NCBI RefSeq assembly: GCF_000210295.1
Contig: NC_026744.1
Coordinates: forward strand, 4,044,617 to 4,108,616
Reading direction: 5' to 3'
DNA from: Trypanosoma brucei gambiense DAL972
Lineage: Eukaryota > Euglenozoa > Kinetoplastea > Trypanosomatida > Trypanosomatidae
Length of the DNA: 64,000 bases
Part shown: in pieces, positions 48,118 to 57,982 of the stretch
Layout: every line of letters begins with the position of its first letter
Numbering within the stretch: position 1 is the first letter of the stretch
Program-made: the position numbers and the translations under genes
The notes under the pieces: model-generated
Seen by the model: only the letters and a program-made list of their open reading frames with translations
What the model was told of the DNA's origin: nothing
Databases searched by the model: none

Positions 48118-49737
48118 CTAAGCGATCGTTGACTTCCCTAGCAACAAATCAACCTCTCGCTCCAACTCGGATGCCTGAGCTGCGCACACTTCCATCGCAC
48201 TCAACTGGCAGTCGATGAGGCCGACAAACTTGGCCAGATCATCTGACTGGCGAAGGTGCCGTACAGAACCATTGTGTTGCCTGACACATTGCTGCAGTCG
48301 AAGTTTTAAAGTTTCTACTTCATCAAAAAGGTTAATTACAGCCGTGTACGTTTCCTCACGTGCCTCATCTACACTGTTGAATGTTGGTCGTACCTGCGCG
48401 AAGATAGGCTGAACGGCATCTTCAAAGCGCTGCAACATTGTTCCGATTGCAGCCTGTTTGTTCTTGAGCTCTATGAGTGTTTGTCGTGTGACGTCGGCAT
48501 TGGCAATAGCCTCTTCAAGGTGGGACGAGTGTGAAAGAATCTCATTCCCACGCTCGATTATCTGCCGGTCACGGAGCATCATGAGCTGTGACAATTCCGA
48601 AAAGTCACGGTAATCTTTAGAGAAAGCTTTATCAAACTGCGCCAGTATGGTTGAAAGCATCTTCCCCCTGAGCTCTAACGAAGCCTGCTTACCTGAAATT
48701 GCAGTGGGGTCGCCCGCTCCTACTGTTCCAGTAGCTCCAGCGCTTTGATTTCCTCCAGTGACACCAGCGCCTAGGGAGGGACCCAACCCTGCTCCTCCCG
48801 CGCCGGCCGTTGCTGGCGGGGCGTTGCCACCCGTTTCAGATGGTTTTGTGATGGAGCTAAAGGGACCGCCTCCAGTGGTGGCCGCACCAGCAGTAGCATT
48901 AGTTGAGGCAGGGTTAGTTGGTGCGGTAGCGCCGGCCCCAAACCCAGCGAAAGGCGTAGGCGCTGCACTCGGGTTGCTTCCAGAAGCCGGTGGTGTAGCA
49001 CCGAAACCGCCAAATGCAGCTGGTGCACCGGCTTTGACTGTGTCAGCTGAGGGGGGGTTTGTAACCGTGGTCGTTGCCGCTGGAACCGCAGTAGCGGTGC
49101 CCGCTGTTGGATTTGTTCCGGTGTTTCCAGGATTGGATGCACTCCCGTCAAAGGTGGTGTTTGCCGGGGTGGCCCCACTTGCCGGTGTTTGTCCAACCGC
49201 ACTGGTTGCGGCGCCAAACCCACCTGTGCTAGGTGCAGTTGCGGTAGTCCCTGTAGTTGAAGCTTGGCCGAATCCGGCACCAAAAGGATTAAGGGTTGTC
49301 TTTGCACCACTGCCGAAGCCACTGAACCCTGAGGTGGGAGCAGCGGACGTGCTAGGCGCCGCTGCAGCGCCGACCCCTGTTGGCACAACAGAGTTGCCAC
49401 CTTCGCCCTTACCCGGAGTCGCTCCAAAACTGAGGACGGTTTGCCCAAGTACAGGTGCCGGCTGTGTGGCACTGCTTGTTGATTGCGCTCCGACGGCAAA
49501 TCCTCCTGTGGAGGGACCACTCCCGAAACCGCTCATCCCTGCTGCCGGAGCTGAGCCTCCGGACTGGTTGGCGGTTTGGCCGAAAGGGTTTGTTACTCCT
49601 GCTACGGCCTCGGTGTTACTCTGTCCAAAGGATCCGAAACCTAGCACGGGAGCAGCAGCAGTAGCGTTTGTGTCAACTGCCGGCTGTCCAAATCCCCCAC
49701 CAGATGGCGCTCTTCCTCGCACAGCAAAGCCCTTCAT
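48118..49737 (-). CDS. FG-repeat nucleoporin with C-terminal coiled coil (Nup62/Nsp1-like)
   Basis: A 539-residue protein from ATG 49737. Residues 1 to about 350 are Gly/Ala/Thr/Pro-rich with many FG dipeptides in FGSFG, GFGAG, NPFGQ and GFGSG contexts, the disordered barrier of the nuclear pore channel. Residues about 350-539 form a coiled coil (SLELRGKMLSTILAQFDKAF, SHLEEAIANADVTRQTLIEL, QCVRQHNGSVRHLRQSDDLA) as in the Nup62/Nsp1-Nup54-Nup58 channel trimer. It is therefore a central-channel nucleoporin, in T. brucei one of the TbNup62/TbNup53 group; I cannot say which. The FG region has biased, GC-rich codons, which also leaves long antisense frames open. Confidence 0.85.
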   Translation of the reverse strand: MKGFAVRGRAPSGGGFGQPAVDTNATAAAPVLGFGSFGQSNTEAVAGVTNPFGQTANQSGGSAPAAGMSGFGSGPSTGGFAVGAQSTSSATQPAPVLGQTVLSFGATPGKGEGGNSVVPTGVGAAAAPSTSAAPTSGFSGFGSGAKTTLNPFGAGFGQASTTGTTATAPSTGGFGAATSAVGQTPASGATPANTTFDGSASNPGNTGTNPTAGTATAVPAATTTVTNPPSADTVKAGAPAAFGGFGATPPASGSNPSAAPTPFAGFGAGATAPTNPASTNATAGAATTGGGPFSSITKPSETGGNAPPATAGAGGAGLGPSLGAGVTGGNQSAGATGTVGAGDPTAISGKQASLELRGKMLSTILAQFDKAFSKDYRDFSELSQLMMLRDRQIIERGNEILSHSSHLEEAIANADVTRQTLIELKNKQAAIGTMLQRFEDAVQPIFAQVRPTFNSVDEAREETYTAVINLFDEVETLKLRLQQCVRQHNGSVRHLRQSDDLAKFVGLIDCQLSAMEVCAAQASELEREVDLLLGKSTIA

Positions 49738-50073
49738 TCCGTTCTTTTCTTATTAATTGCCTTTCCCTCTTCAACTTTACTTCCTGGCACCCCTCTTTAT
49801 AGTGTGGTATTCGTTCTGTAACTGCGGGCCCTAACGAACCTAATCTAACCTTTAGGAGAATCGGACCAAATATCTCGTTAGAGAAAACCGTGTCAGTGAG
49901 AGACGTGGGACAACAACGAAAATCGGAAAAAATATTTCGGGTTTAATGGTACGTGAATGTCCTTTTCCTATGGTCCAAAATGTACAATTTTTACTCTTGC
50001 TTCCACAGAATGTTAGAAAATAGCCAGGAACCCTTGTGCGAGAATGTCAGTGGCGGCCGTTCCACGAAACCAC
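49738..50073. other. Spacer, no gene seen
   Basis: About 340 bp between the PPR gene's stop and the nucleoporin start. Nothing recognised. Confidence 0.5.
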
Positions 50074-51975
50074 TCACCTTCGCACCCCATAGTGGATCAT
50101 GTAAGTAAATATAGCTTGTGCCCGCTCAGCCATCCCGTGTGAAAAGCACTTCTTCACCGCAGATTGAAAGGCAACCTCTGATATTGGGACGTGCAAATCA
50201 CACATACGTGAAAAAAGTCGCACAGACACCTCCCAAGATGCGCCAGGTGGTGGGGCCCGTTCCAACGCATACTGAACTGCGTCGTGCACTTTAGCCGATG
50301 GCAAGTAAAAATATCTGCGAACCGGATCATCCAAAAGTTTATCCAAGAACCAAAGGGCCTGTCTCCACTCTCCCTCTCTGGAAGATTGTAACAGTAAGTG
50401 TTCGTATGACTCGTTCTCCACCTTAATCCCCTTGGCTTTCATTACACGCGTCCACGAAAGTGACTCTCCGGCGGTGTTGGTGCTTCTTAGCATGACATTG
50501 AAGGCTCTTCCTGTGGCGTCCGCACCGAAGTGTTTGGACAACTGCTTCTGGTAAAGAAGCCTTGACGCCAAAGACCCCTTCTGACACTTATTCAACATAC
50601 GAAACAGATCGAGGAAGATGTCAACAGCAATATGGTCTTGTGGAACGACAAGGTCCTCAGGCTTACTATACACTAGGTACTGCTGCAATGTGCGCAAAGC
50701 CTCTACCCAACGATTACCACGGATGCATGCCTGCAACAACTTTTGCGTTGCCTCGCGGTCGTCAGCAAGCAGCAGGTCACCTTGTTGAACCATTAGTGAC
50801 GCGTAGTGAAGAGCCAGATACCACTGTTGTCGCAGTATCCGACACATATGGTAAACAGAAACCATATTCGGGGAAACAACCTTGTTGGGAGAGACGGAAC
50901 CAAATCCATCTCCCTTATCTTTGCTTCCACCCTCAGGGTTTCTTCCACCCACCATGAAGCATTCAACTACCCGGCATGCCATCTGCCAGTTTTCTCTACA
51001 CATGGCAAGAACCGCTAGAGCATCGTTAATTGGAGACGGTGTGGTTATATGCACGTCCGCTGTGTGCGCGAGGCCCAGCACACGGATTGCAAGACTCCAC
51101 CACGACGGAGCTGAGGAGCCCAAGATTGAGTCCTCTGCCCCCCTTTTCTGCTTTCGCTCTTCTGTTGTACCCTGAGTAAGGCGCCCTTGTGAAGCACGGT
51201 AGATGCTGCGAAGGGCAGCTGCTACCTCTACCTCTGTCCACGCAACAGGGGAAATTTCACCAAAGCACCGCAGTACCATCTCCCAGCGACCCGCGCTACT
51301 GAACAGCTCCATCGCAGCCCCCAACACTTTAGGGCTTACCGTAACGTCAGACAACATCCGAATCGCCTCTTCCCACCGACCCTCTCGCGACAATTTCCTT
51401 GCGCAACTCACCGCAACACTGTCGCTAAGCATAAACTCAACTTTCTCCGGCAGCCGTACGAAATCATCCACATTATTCTGATGGATATGCCGTACAATTG
51501 GCGCCATTTCCGGGTGGTAAATCAAGCGCGTTACCTCAGCCCCCGCTTCGTCACTTTCTACAGAGAATAAAAGGGCTGTTTTTGCAAGTCGCCGCAAGGG
51601 CAGACAAGTGCAGTCGGTTGTGGTAATGGCAGACTTCTCTGCAACCACTTCGGTCGACACCTCAAATCCCACGTTGTCCTCCTTTTCGCATCCTTGTGGA
51701 AAGAGTTTTTTTGGTTGATAACTCATGGGGAGTTTCTGGATGTGGTCCTGCTTCTGTTGATGCATTTGATGCAGCTGGGCGTAGATATACCTGACAAGTG
51801 AAGGCATGTCATCACCACGTGCCAAACGAGACAGAAAGAAAGCGAACAACTTCGAGGCACGTGACCGAGACTTCTCTCCACACACCGAGTGAGAGTCCGC
51901 AGAGGAGGAGGAGAGCGAAGACAAGATGGAACTCAAGCAAGCACCATGGGACCCTTTACCGCCTTCGCTGCTCAT
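50074..51975 (-). CDS. Pentatricopeptide repeat (PPR) protein
   Basis: A 633-residue protein from ATG 51975. Repeated helix-pair units carry the PPR/RGPD-like pattern: GRWEEAIRMLSDVTVSPKVL, GRWEMVLRCFGEISPVAWTE, NRWVEALRTLQQYLVYSKPE, GEWRQALWFLDKLLDDPVRR, and a final MAERAQAIFTYMIHYGVRR. Most PPR proteins bind organellar RNA; kinetoplastids have a large set in the mitochondrion (mitoribosome, polyadenylation factors). The first 40 residues are Ser-rich (SSILSSLSSSSADSHSVCGE) rather than a classical presequence, though a basic stretch follows. Mitochondrial RNA binding is therefore inferred. At least six units are visible; no SMR or other C-terminal domain. Confidence 0.78.
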   Translation of the reverse strand: MSSEGGKGSHGACLSSILSSLSSSSADSHSVCGEKSRSRASKLFAFFLSRLARGDDMPSLVRYIYAQLHQMHQQKQDHIQKLPMSYQPKKLFPQGCEKEDNVGFEVSTEVVAEKSAITTTDCTCLPLRRLAKTALLFSVESDEAGAEVTRLIYHPEMAPIVRHIHQNNVDDFVRLPEKVEFMLSDSVAVSCARKLSREGRWEEAIRMLSDVTVSPKVLGAAMELFSSAGRWEMVLRCFGEISPVAWTEVEVAAALRSIYRASQGRLTQGTTEERKQKRGAEDSILGSSAPSWWSLAIRVLGLAHTADVHITTPSPINDALAVLAMCRENWQMACRVVECFMVGGRNPEGGSKDKGDGFGSVSPNKVVSPNMVSVYHMCRILRQQWYLALHYASLMVQQGDLLLADDREATQKLLQACIRGNRWVEALRTLQQYLVYSKPEDLVVPQDHIAVDIFLDLFRMLNKCQKGSLASRLLYQKQLSKHFGADATGRAFNVMLRSTNTAGESLSWTRVMKAKGIKVENESYEHLLLQSSREGEWRQALWFLDKLLDDPVRRYFYLPSAKVHDAVQYALERAPPPGASWEVSVRLFSRMCDLHVPISEVAFQSAVKKCFSHGMAERAQAIFTYMIHYGVRR

Positions 51976-52336
51976 GCGTGACGGGCCCGTCAGGGGCTAG
52001 TCCCACTCCGTCTTTTCCTTCCTACAGTGTTCTGGTTTCTGTGACAAAGAAGAGAAATCTTCTTGGTAACAATGTAGATGAAAGTTAGAATGGAGAGAAA
52101 GGGAAATTTTCGCCGTTGTGCTCCCGTTCCCTCCATGTTCGATTGCAACCATCACACAACCGTTATAGTTTCCTGACAATCAATTACCATGCACAGCACA
52201 AGAAGCATCAACCAAACTACAACAAGGAGAAAGTAAACGCACAACCCTGATGTCAATAAGGCAACCATACGGGTAACAACAGACGCCGATCAGCCAAAAC
52301 CCTACCAGTATCGGACAGCACACAATATTCATTCAC
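51976..52336. other. Spacer, no gene seen
   Basis: About 360 bp. Nothing recognised. Confidence 0.5.
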
Positions 52337-53581
52337 TTAAGCATTAGACCTCCGTGATAGGTACACGTTACCCGCGTTGTCCATTGTGTAGCCTAAGGAA
52401 ACAACGTTATCCCGCACTGAAGCCTGAGATACGCGGAACCACTCAACAGCCTCTTGCCTGGTTTGGGGTGAGAGATGTTTTGCCTTCATTTCAGTGTACA
52501 GGGAGTGCAACTTCAATACTGACCTCGCTACCTCGCTAAATGGTACAGCAGACCTTCCATCGTTTCTCCACTGCTTCAGGAAAGTGTCAGTAAGACTCTT
52601 TAAATCTTCCCTATTCACTCCTGAAAGGTCAGGTCCACCCACTGATTTACTCTTTTCGTCGGTTTCACTGAGCGCTGAGGTGGAAAGAACTGATACAGGG
52701 GGTTCACTCGTTGCAACTCCTTTGTTGTTGCTCTCCTGGGTTTTGGACGCAGACATCTTAGTCTTGCCTCCAGTGCTATTCTTCATTTCCACTTCACTTT
52801 CGTTGTCGTTTCTGTTAACAGCGCCGTTACTTTCGAATTTGCTCCTCTTACCAAGGGGACCTTCACTACCTTTGTCCCACAAATTTTTCGTATCCTGGCG
52901 TTTTCTGGGCTTTTCATCGTTCGAAGAATATCCTCCTCCATCTTCACCTTCATCTTGATAATCATCATCAATATAGCTCCGCTTGAACTGAACTTTGCGC
53001 GTATCTACACCCGAGTACCACGAGCTTGAAATGCCTTCTCCGTCCTTTACTGTGTCCGCGCGCTCGCAACGGAGTGCGTGAATTGGTGTGTTGAGAGGCT
53101 TCAAGTCAGCAACACCAACATCACCATCCACGATTGCGGGGAGTGTTAGCAGAAAACAGCTCTTCTTTTCATACCCCGGGAGCGGCAACGAACTAAAACG
53201 CAGCTCCTCTTCCTCCTCCTCATCATCATCACCGGATAAGTGCGGTAAGCGAAGTGCACCACGATATACGGAACGGGTTGCACGACCCCATGCACTTCTC
53301 GGTGCTTCTAGAATATGAAGCGTCTTAAGGGAATGCACATCCGAACCGGGCAAAGAAGTCACTGAAAAGAGGCGAAACCCCGAATCCTTTTTTTTCGACT
53401 CCTCCTCCTCCTCCTCATCCCCCGAGTGCTCGCCGCTGTCAATAATGTACCTCACAACATGATGCTGTTCTGTCAAAGCGTCAGCTGCTCGTTGACGCTT
53501 TTCCGCTGCCAGGCGCGCATCCTCCTCGATTCGGTGCCTCGGTAACACAACAGGCACCACATCCAAGGTCTTCCGTATCAT
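52337..53581 (-). CDS. Acidic, low-complexity nuclear-type protein, 414 aa
   Basis: Starts at ATG 53581 (MIRKTLDVVPVVLPRHRIEE). Acid runs (SGDEEEEEESKKKD, SGDDDEEEEEEL) flank a possible beta domain at about 65-180 (FRLFSVTSLPGSDVHSLKTL, CFLLTLPAIVDGDVGVADLK). A middle low-complexity section is rich in Lys/Asp/Ser. The C-terminal 90 residues look like a folded helical domain (NREDLKSLTDTFLKQWRNDG, TRQEAVEWFRVSQASVRDNV), perhaps a small winged helix. Such a layout (beta domain, charged linker, terminal winged helix) is reminiscent of general transcription factor IIF-type subunits, but this is a guess and not a call. Confidence 0.65.
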   Translation of the reverse strand: MIRKTLDVVPVVLPRHRIEEDARLAAEKRQRAADALTEQHHVVRYIIDSGEHSGDEEEEEESKKKDSGFRLFSVTSLPGSDVHSLKTLHILEAPRSAWGRATRSVYRGALRLPHLSGDDDEEEEEELRFSSLPLPGYEKKSCFLLTLPAIVDGDVGVADLKPLNTPIHALRCERADTVKDGEGISSSWYSGVDTRKVQFKRSYIDDDYQDEGEDGGGYSSNDEKPRKRQDTKNLWDKGSEGPLGKRSKFESNGAVNRNDNESEVEMKNSTGGKTKMSASKTQESNNKGVATSEPPVSVLSTSALSETDEKSKSVGGPDLSGVNREDLKSLTDTFLKQWRNDGRSAVPFSEVARSVLKLHSLYTEMKAKHLSPQTRQEAVEWFRVSQASVRDNVVSLGYTMDNAGNVYLSRRSNA

Positions 53582-53888
53582 CTACCTTATATCGGTGAGT
53601 AGAAGGGAAAGAGTGAGCCATGCTGAAAGTAGAAAATAAAGGAATAATCCACCAGGGGAACATTAGGGACCGTCAATAACACAGTAAAAAGGAGAGAAAA
53701 AAGAAAACAGCAGTTCGATGAACAAATAAAAATCACTCGCGCGTACACTATGAAGCGACTGTCACTGTTTTGAAGGATAAAGTGATTGGTATACACTTTT
53801 CCTACCGCTTTTGTGGGAAAACTAATAGACGTGGGTGGGTCCATACAGATAACTCACTTTCCGCTCCCCCCCCAATATGTAAACGATA
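53582..53888. other. Spacer, no gene seen
   Basis: About 300 bp, A-rich. Nothing recognised. Confidence 0.5.
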
Positions 53889-54752
53889 CTAAGGCCTCTG
53901 CCCAGCTGACTGTGCGGAGTCACAGATCTCCTGAAGTTTTGCAAGAAGCTCACTCCACACAGGGCCCTTCGTTGGTGAACATAACAAAAAATTGCACCCT
54001 GCACGCGCAGCTGCAACTCTATCCTCATCTTCATCACCAATATGAATCCAGTGGCGCATCGATGTTACACCACACTTCTTGCAGGAGGCTATAATTCCCT
54101 GGGGTGATGGCTTGGCAGCACCAACGGCGTCAGCGAAGAATAGCTCTCCAAGTAAGTCGGTTTCCCCTTGGTCCTTCAGCATTTCACCAATTACTGCGAC
54201 CAGCCGTGAGTCAGTATTTGAAACAAGTGTTGGAGGGTCACAGTAAACTCCAGGGGGAACATCGTTTTCCCGCCATTGTTTGAGGGCTCGGAGTGTTGGA
54301 AGGGCTTCAGGAAGCCAGCAGTAGGGTTCCGCTGTGGAAAACCGACGCAATGTATTTTCGATAAACTCGCGCCAGTCCTCCCCCTGCCGTACCTCCTCAA
54401 CTGCAGACATCATTGCCTCGTCTTGATGACAAAAATTTCCCTCCCGGTCAAATGTTCCATCCACAACACGGTACCAAAAACTTAATACTTCTTCAGGTGC
54501 TACGCCACCCAAGGGCATTTCTTCTCCATCGCCCAGTCCGTTTTCCATCCAGACTTTGCGAGACTTCGATATTTCTGACTTCATGCTGCGTTTGAAGCTT
54601 GCCTCAAGGTCTCTTTCATCCATAGCTGGAAATTGCAATCCCTTGCGCGCAAGAAATCGAAGAAGGTCACAGCCATACTGGTAGCCGGCCGACCGCCGAA
54701 CGGCCAATAAAGTGCCAACAAGATCGAACGAAACGCCCACACGGTCACCCAT
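53889..54752 (-). CDS. HAD-superfamily hydrolase (HDHD3-like)
   Basis: A 287-residue protein from ATG 54752. Motif I is SFDLVGTLL with the nucleophile Asp at residue 10. The usual second Asp (two residues on) is Val, as also in HDHD3-type proteins where it is not conserved. Motif II is VSNTDSRL, the motif III Lys lies in AVGAAKPSPQGI, and motif IV is HIGDEDEDRVAAARAG. The alpha-helical cap lies between motifs I and II (ERDLEASFKRSMKSEISKSR). It is probably a phosphatase or related hydrolase with a small-molecule substrate, unknown. No leader peptide; cytosolic by default. The gene starts 300 bp from the deacetylase stop. Confidence 0.82.
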   Translation of the reverse strand: MGDRVGVSFDLVGTLLAVRRSAGYQYGCDLLRFLARKGLQFPAMDERDLEASFKRSMKSEISKSRKVWMENGLGDGEEMPLGGVAPEEVLSFWYRVVDGTFDREGNFCHQDEAMMSAVEEVRQGEDWREFIENTLRRFSTAEPYCWLPEALPTLRALKQWRENDVPPGVYCDPPTLVSNTDSRLVAVIGEMLKDQGETDLLGELFFADAVGAAKPSPQGIIASCKKCGVTSMRHWIHIGDEDEDRVAAARAGCNFLLCSPTKGPVWSELLAKLQEICDSAQSAGQRP

Positions 54753-55029
54753 ATTTCCGCGGTGTAATAAACGGTGCGTTTGCGTAAATTTTTGCTGTTG
54801 TTCTAAAATGCCCCCTGTTTAAAAGAAAATCCATGTAAACGAGCAGTGGTATCGAAACACTGAGAGTTAACAGTATTTCACGGTAGTACGTTGCCAACCA
54901 CAAAAAGATGTTCCACGCCCACCAAAAAATTACTCTCACAAAGCACCAGAGAGTTACACCACCACTTCCATCACCTGCCACTTTCTGGCACACAGTAGTA
55001 AAGTGCAAACGACTCACCTGATATATCAT
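54745..55029 (-). CDS. Doubtful small hydrophobic ORF, 94 aa
   Basis: Opens at ATG 55029 and ends 8 nt inside the hydrolase gene. It would encode two hydrophobic stretches (LWCFVRVIFWWAWNIFLWLA, EILLTLSVSIPLLVYMDFLL) and a polar C-terminus ending FITPRKYG. It fills the whole spacer between two genes and overlaps the next one, which is unusual in trypanosomes because a splice and poly(A) region must fit there. It may be chance; real small membrane proteins of this size exist. Kept as a low-confidence entry. Confidence 0.25.
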   Translation of the reverse strand: MIYQVSRLHFTTVCQKVAGDGSGGVTLWCFVRVIFWWAWNIFLWLATYYREILLTLSVSIPLLVYMDFLLNRGHFRTTAKIYANAPFITPRKYG

Positions 55030-55050
55030 TAAAACAAAGAAAACATTTAG

Positions 55051-56751
55051 TCACTGTCCCTCACTTAGACTCCCACAGATGCGCTCTTTTAGACAAGGAA
55101 ACCCTTCTCTAACGTGATCAGTAAGGACGGTCTCATCAGTGTCCTCTTCCTCGTCATTGCCTTCTTGGGAACTAGTGTCTTCATCCCCTTCACCGTTAGT
55201 TTCCTCATCCTCATCGATTACAACTTCCTCGTCAGTACCCTCTTGGGAGCTGGTATTCTCATCTCCTTCACTCTCAGTCTCCTCTTCCTCATCAGTGTCC
55301 TCTTCCTCACTTTCTGATTCTTCCTCTTCATCATCCTCAATGACAGTCTTACGGGCCGCCCTGTCCCTCATCTGACTGTTCCGTTCCCCCTTCGCTGCAA
55401 TTTGGCGCATTCGGGAAAAAAGGACAGAATCAGGTGGAAAGTGGTGGACTTCGTCAACTACAGCGAGCGGGAGGCTATGCATCAAAAAGGAAGGTCCGTA
55501 CATGGTAAAATATTCACAGTCCTCGGGAACTTCAACACCCTTGTCTGTCGACAGGTCGGGAGACCACGAGAAGTAGCTGGTTTCACCGTTACGTAGAGCG
55601 GTTGCACAGCTAAATACGTCGCGTGTCAGTACCCCGGCCAGACGGGCCGCGACCACATCCACGTTGCAACTACCACCTAGCATGAGCACTTTCGCAGAAT
55701 GACTTGCAGACTCGGTAAGGAGCGTACGAAGAATCCGTTGGTATCCTCCTATGGTTAAATTCAAAAGGCCATAGGGATCTCCAGATAAGGAATTCGACCC
55801 ACAAACGACGACTACTGCTCCCAACTCGACCCCGGCCCTCCTGAACGCAGAATAGATGCCACGCTGGGCCATCGGCACAACAAGAGCGTCAGTTGCCCCC
55901 ACAGGCAGTGGAATGTTCATGGTGTAGCCGCGTCCCAAACCACTCCCTATTTCTTCCAACGAACCGGTTCCGGGGAAGATTCCTATACCGTACGCATGAA
56001 GAGATAGGGTAACTACTCGAGGATCCGACAGAAAAGCCTCCTGCGCCCCATCACCATGATGAGCGTCAAGATCAACCGCAAGAACCACATTTCTATTCGC
56101 TGGTAGAAGTTTGCGTAACTCTAATACGGCGAGAACAACGTCATTGACCAAGCACGAACCCCCAGCTGAAGCGCGCTTTGCATTATGTTTCCCACCCATC
56201 CAATGAATAGCGGCGAATCGGGATGGCTGCGCGAGCAAGCGAGTGGCCGCAAGTGTACCTGATACAACGGCCTGAGTGAATCGCCACATACCAGAGAAAG
56301 GCGCGCTGTCACCCACGAGGTTAAACCTTTTGTCCCCATTTTGTGGGAAAAGCACGAACGGTGGCAGGGGGGCTGAGCAACGTCTAGAAGCGAATCTTTT
56401 TGATGGCGTGCCCCTTACATTGCTGCATCCTGAAAATGAGAGAACGTGCTCATCATCCCCTGAAGCCACCTCGCGTAAACTCAAATAGCGCACGTATGAC
56501 TCGTCGTGGAACACAGTCATATCTTCCACATCAACACTTGGTAGATTGCGATCGACCCATTCAAAAATGTCATTACAAAAGGCAGCTTCACCGCCTACTT
56601 CCTTCCGGGGGAAAGGGGTGCAGCCGTAATGACGCACCATATCAATGATGAGTTTGTTGTGCTGAAGCGCGGGAAGACTAGCGGGTGCATCTACATCGGT
56701 ACTAACGATGACTGCTACCGGCGGGATGGAAGCAGGAGGCTCCACAACCAT
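55051..56751 (-). CDS. Histone deacetylase-like protein with degenerate active site
   Basis: A 566-residue protein from ATG 56751. Residues about 15-430 follow the class I (Rpd3/HDAC1) fold: HWMGGKHNAKRASAGGSC (183-200), VNDVVLAVLELRKL, DLDAHHGDGAQEAF (227-240), FPGTGSLEEIGSGLGRGYTM and CGSNSLSGDPYGLLNLT (317-333). Key positions differ from active enzymes: the catalytic His-His pair is His189-Asn190, the zinc-binding Asp of CG.DSL is Asn320, and the catalytic Tyr of GGGGYT is Asn363 in GGSCNV. Two zinc ligands (Asp229, His231) remain. The last 100 residues are highly acidic with a repeated EGDE(N/D)TSSQEG element. It is probably a nuclear, non-catalytic deacetylase homologue; among the four T. 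brucei deacetylases it would fit the divergent DAC2 by memory, unverified. Confidence 0.85.
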   Translation of the reverse strand: MVVEPPASIPPVAVIVSTDVDAPASLPALQHNKLIIDMVRHYGCTPFPRKEVGGEAAFCNDIFEWVDRNLPSVDVEDMTVFHDESYVRYLSLREVASGDDEHVLSFSGCSNVRGTPSKRFASRRCSAPLPPFVLFPQNGDKRFNLVGDSAPFSGMWRFTQAVVSGTLAATRLLAQPSRFAAIHWMGGKHNAKRASAGGSCLVNDVVLAVLELRKLLPANRNVVLAVDLDAHHGDGAQEAFLSDPRVVTLSLHAYGIGIFPGTGSLEEIGSGLGRGYTMNIPLPVGATDALVVPMAQRGIYSAFRRAGVELGAVVVVCGSNSLSGDPYGLLNLTIGGYQRILRTLLTESASHSAKVLMLGGSCNVDVVAARLAGVLTRDVFSCATALRNGETSYFSWSPDLSTDKGVEVPEDCEYFTMYGPSFLMHSLPLAVVDEVHHFPPDSVLFSRMRQIAAKGERNSQMRDRAARKTVIEDDEEEESESEEEDTDEEEETESEGDENTSSQEGTDEEVVIDEDEETNGEGDEDTSSQEGNDEEEDTDETVLTDHVREGFPCLKERICGSLSEGQ

Positions 56752-57982
56752 AGCTGGGCATGCAATCAGTTGGTTATATATTTAAATGTACACTATGACT
56801 TAGAATAGCAGTCACAGACTTGAGAAAAATACTTCAAGCCTAACATCTTTTGCGCGATGTGTGGTTGAGAAAATTTTTTGTCTCCGGTTTCGGCATAACA
56901 AGCGAAATATGGATAGATGCAAAAAGCCAGCAGTCACCTTTTCAACCGCAGACCAACGGAGTGGTGGGGTAAACAAACGTCGGAGGGAAGGTATGCATGT
57001 GATCGTGTCTCTCTAACCCATGGTATATTGCTTTAATCACCTCCCACTTCACGCGGTCGCCGGGAGAAAATAAAATGCACTAATGAGGTGCAGTCCACCA
57101 CCCCAGTTTCCCCCACGTATTTAATAGTTCATTGCACGAATGCAGAGAAAAAGGTACACATGCTCCACCAGTAGCGCTCAAGTCGGGATTACCCTCGCAT
57201 AGATATTAACCAACTACATCCACGCATACCACTTTGTCTCTTTCTTTCCTTATTTCTTGACACCTGCGACGAACTCACGACAATAACGACAAATGACAAG
57301 AAAAAAAAACATTTCCAACGTGAAGCACTACCCAAGGCCAACTGTGCAACAGATAAGAAACGAGCAAAGGTGGTGCGAATCTTTAGACAAACACGACACG
57401 TAACGCAACCTCATGGCAACAGTCCCGCCTGGTAGGCGAATATACGCGCTTCGCCCGCAACTGCTACAGCTTCACTTACGCTAAGAAACGAACTAATGAC
57501 AGAGATGAGGAAAAAGAGACGGAGGGTATAAATTTGTCTGAGATTGATTGTATGAGGGTAAAGTGCGCATGTGAACTCTGTGTGACACGTCACATTAACA
57601 CCGCGGTTCACCATCTCCCGTCTTTCCGTTCGACAAAAAAAAAACGTATTAACAATGACGTGAAGGGTCAGCAGATGCATCTCATGGCGTGTGCGCTGAG
57701 AAAGAGAGAGAGAGGGGGGGGGGGTGAAAAACGCACAGTTTGCATTGGGCGCAATCCATGTAGCAGAGAACACGTATACACACATATGTATATGTATACA
57801 TATGTGTATGTTTATTAAAAAAGAAAAAAACGAAAAATTATATCACAAAAAGTGTAAAATACTTAACGTTGTAAACTTCACTCTTTAAAGAAAACAACAA
57901 CAACTCCCACACCACTACGCTACAGACGCTTTTCAATACAAGTCGAAAAATATTATTCGACCAACAGCACTTCCAGAGGTTT
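56752..57982. other. Spacer with short palindrome and G-run
   Basis: About 1.2 kb. Contains a G11 run (57714-57724), a palindromic AT-rich element at 57780-57807 and A-rich runs. The frames at 57411-57818 lack coding features. No gene seen. Confidence 0.5.
57780..57807. repeat. AT-rich palindrome, 13-bp arms
   Basis: The sequence acacatatgtata, a 2-nt centre tg, then the exact reverse complement. Probably a diverged (AT/GT)n microsatellite; it lies in the 3' flank of the TPR/IQ gene. Confidence 0.8.

Noticed and set aside
48758..49756. Plus-strand frame of 332 codons opposite the nucleoporin
   Set aside because: Antisense shadow of the GC-biased FG-repeat region; Pro/Ala/Val-rich with no domain.
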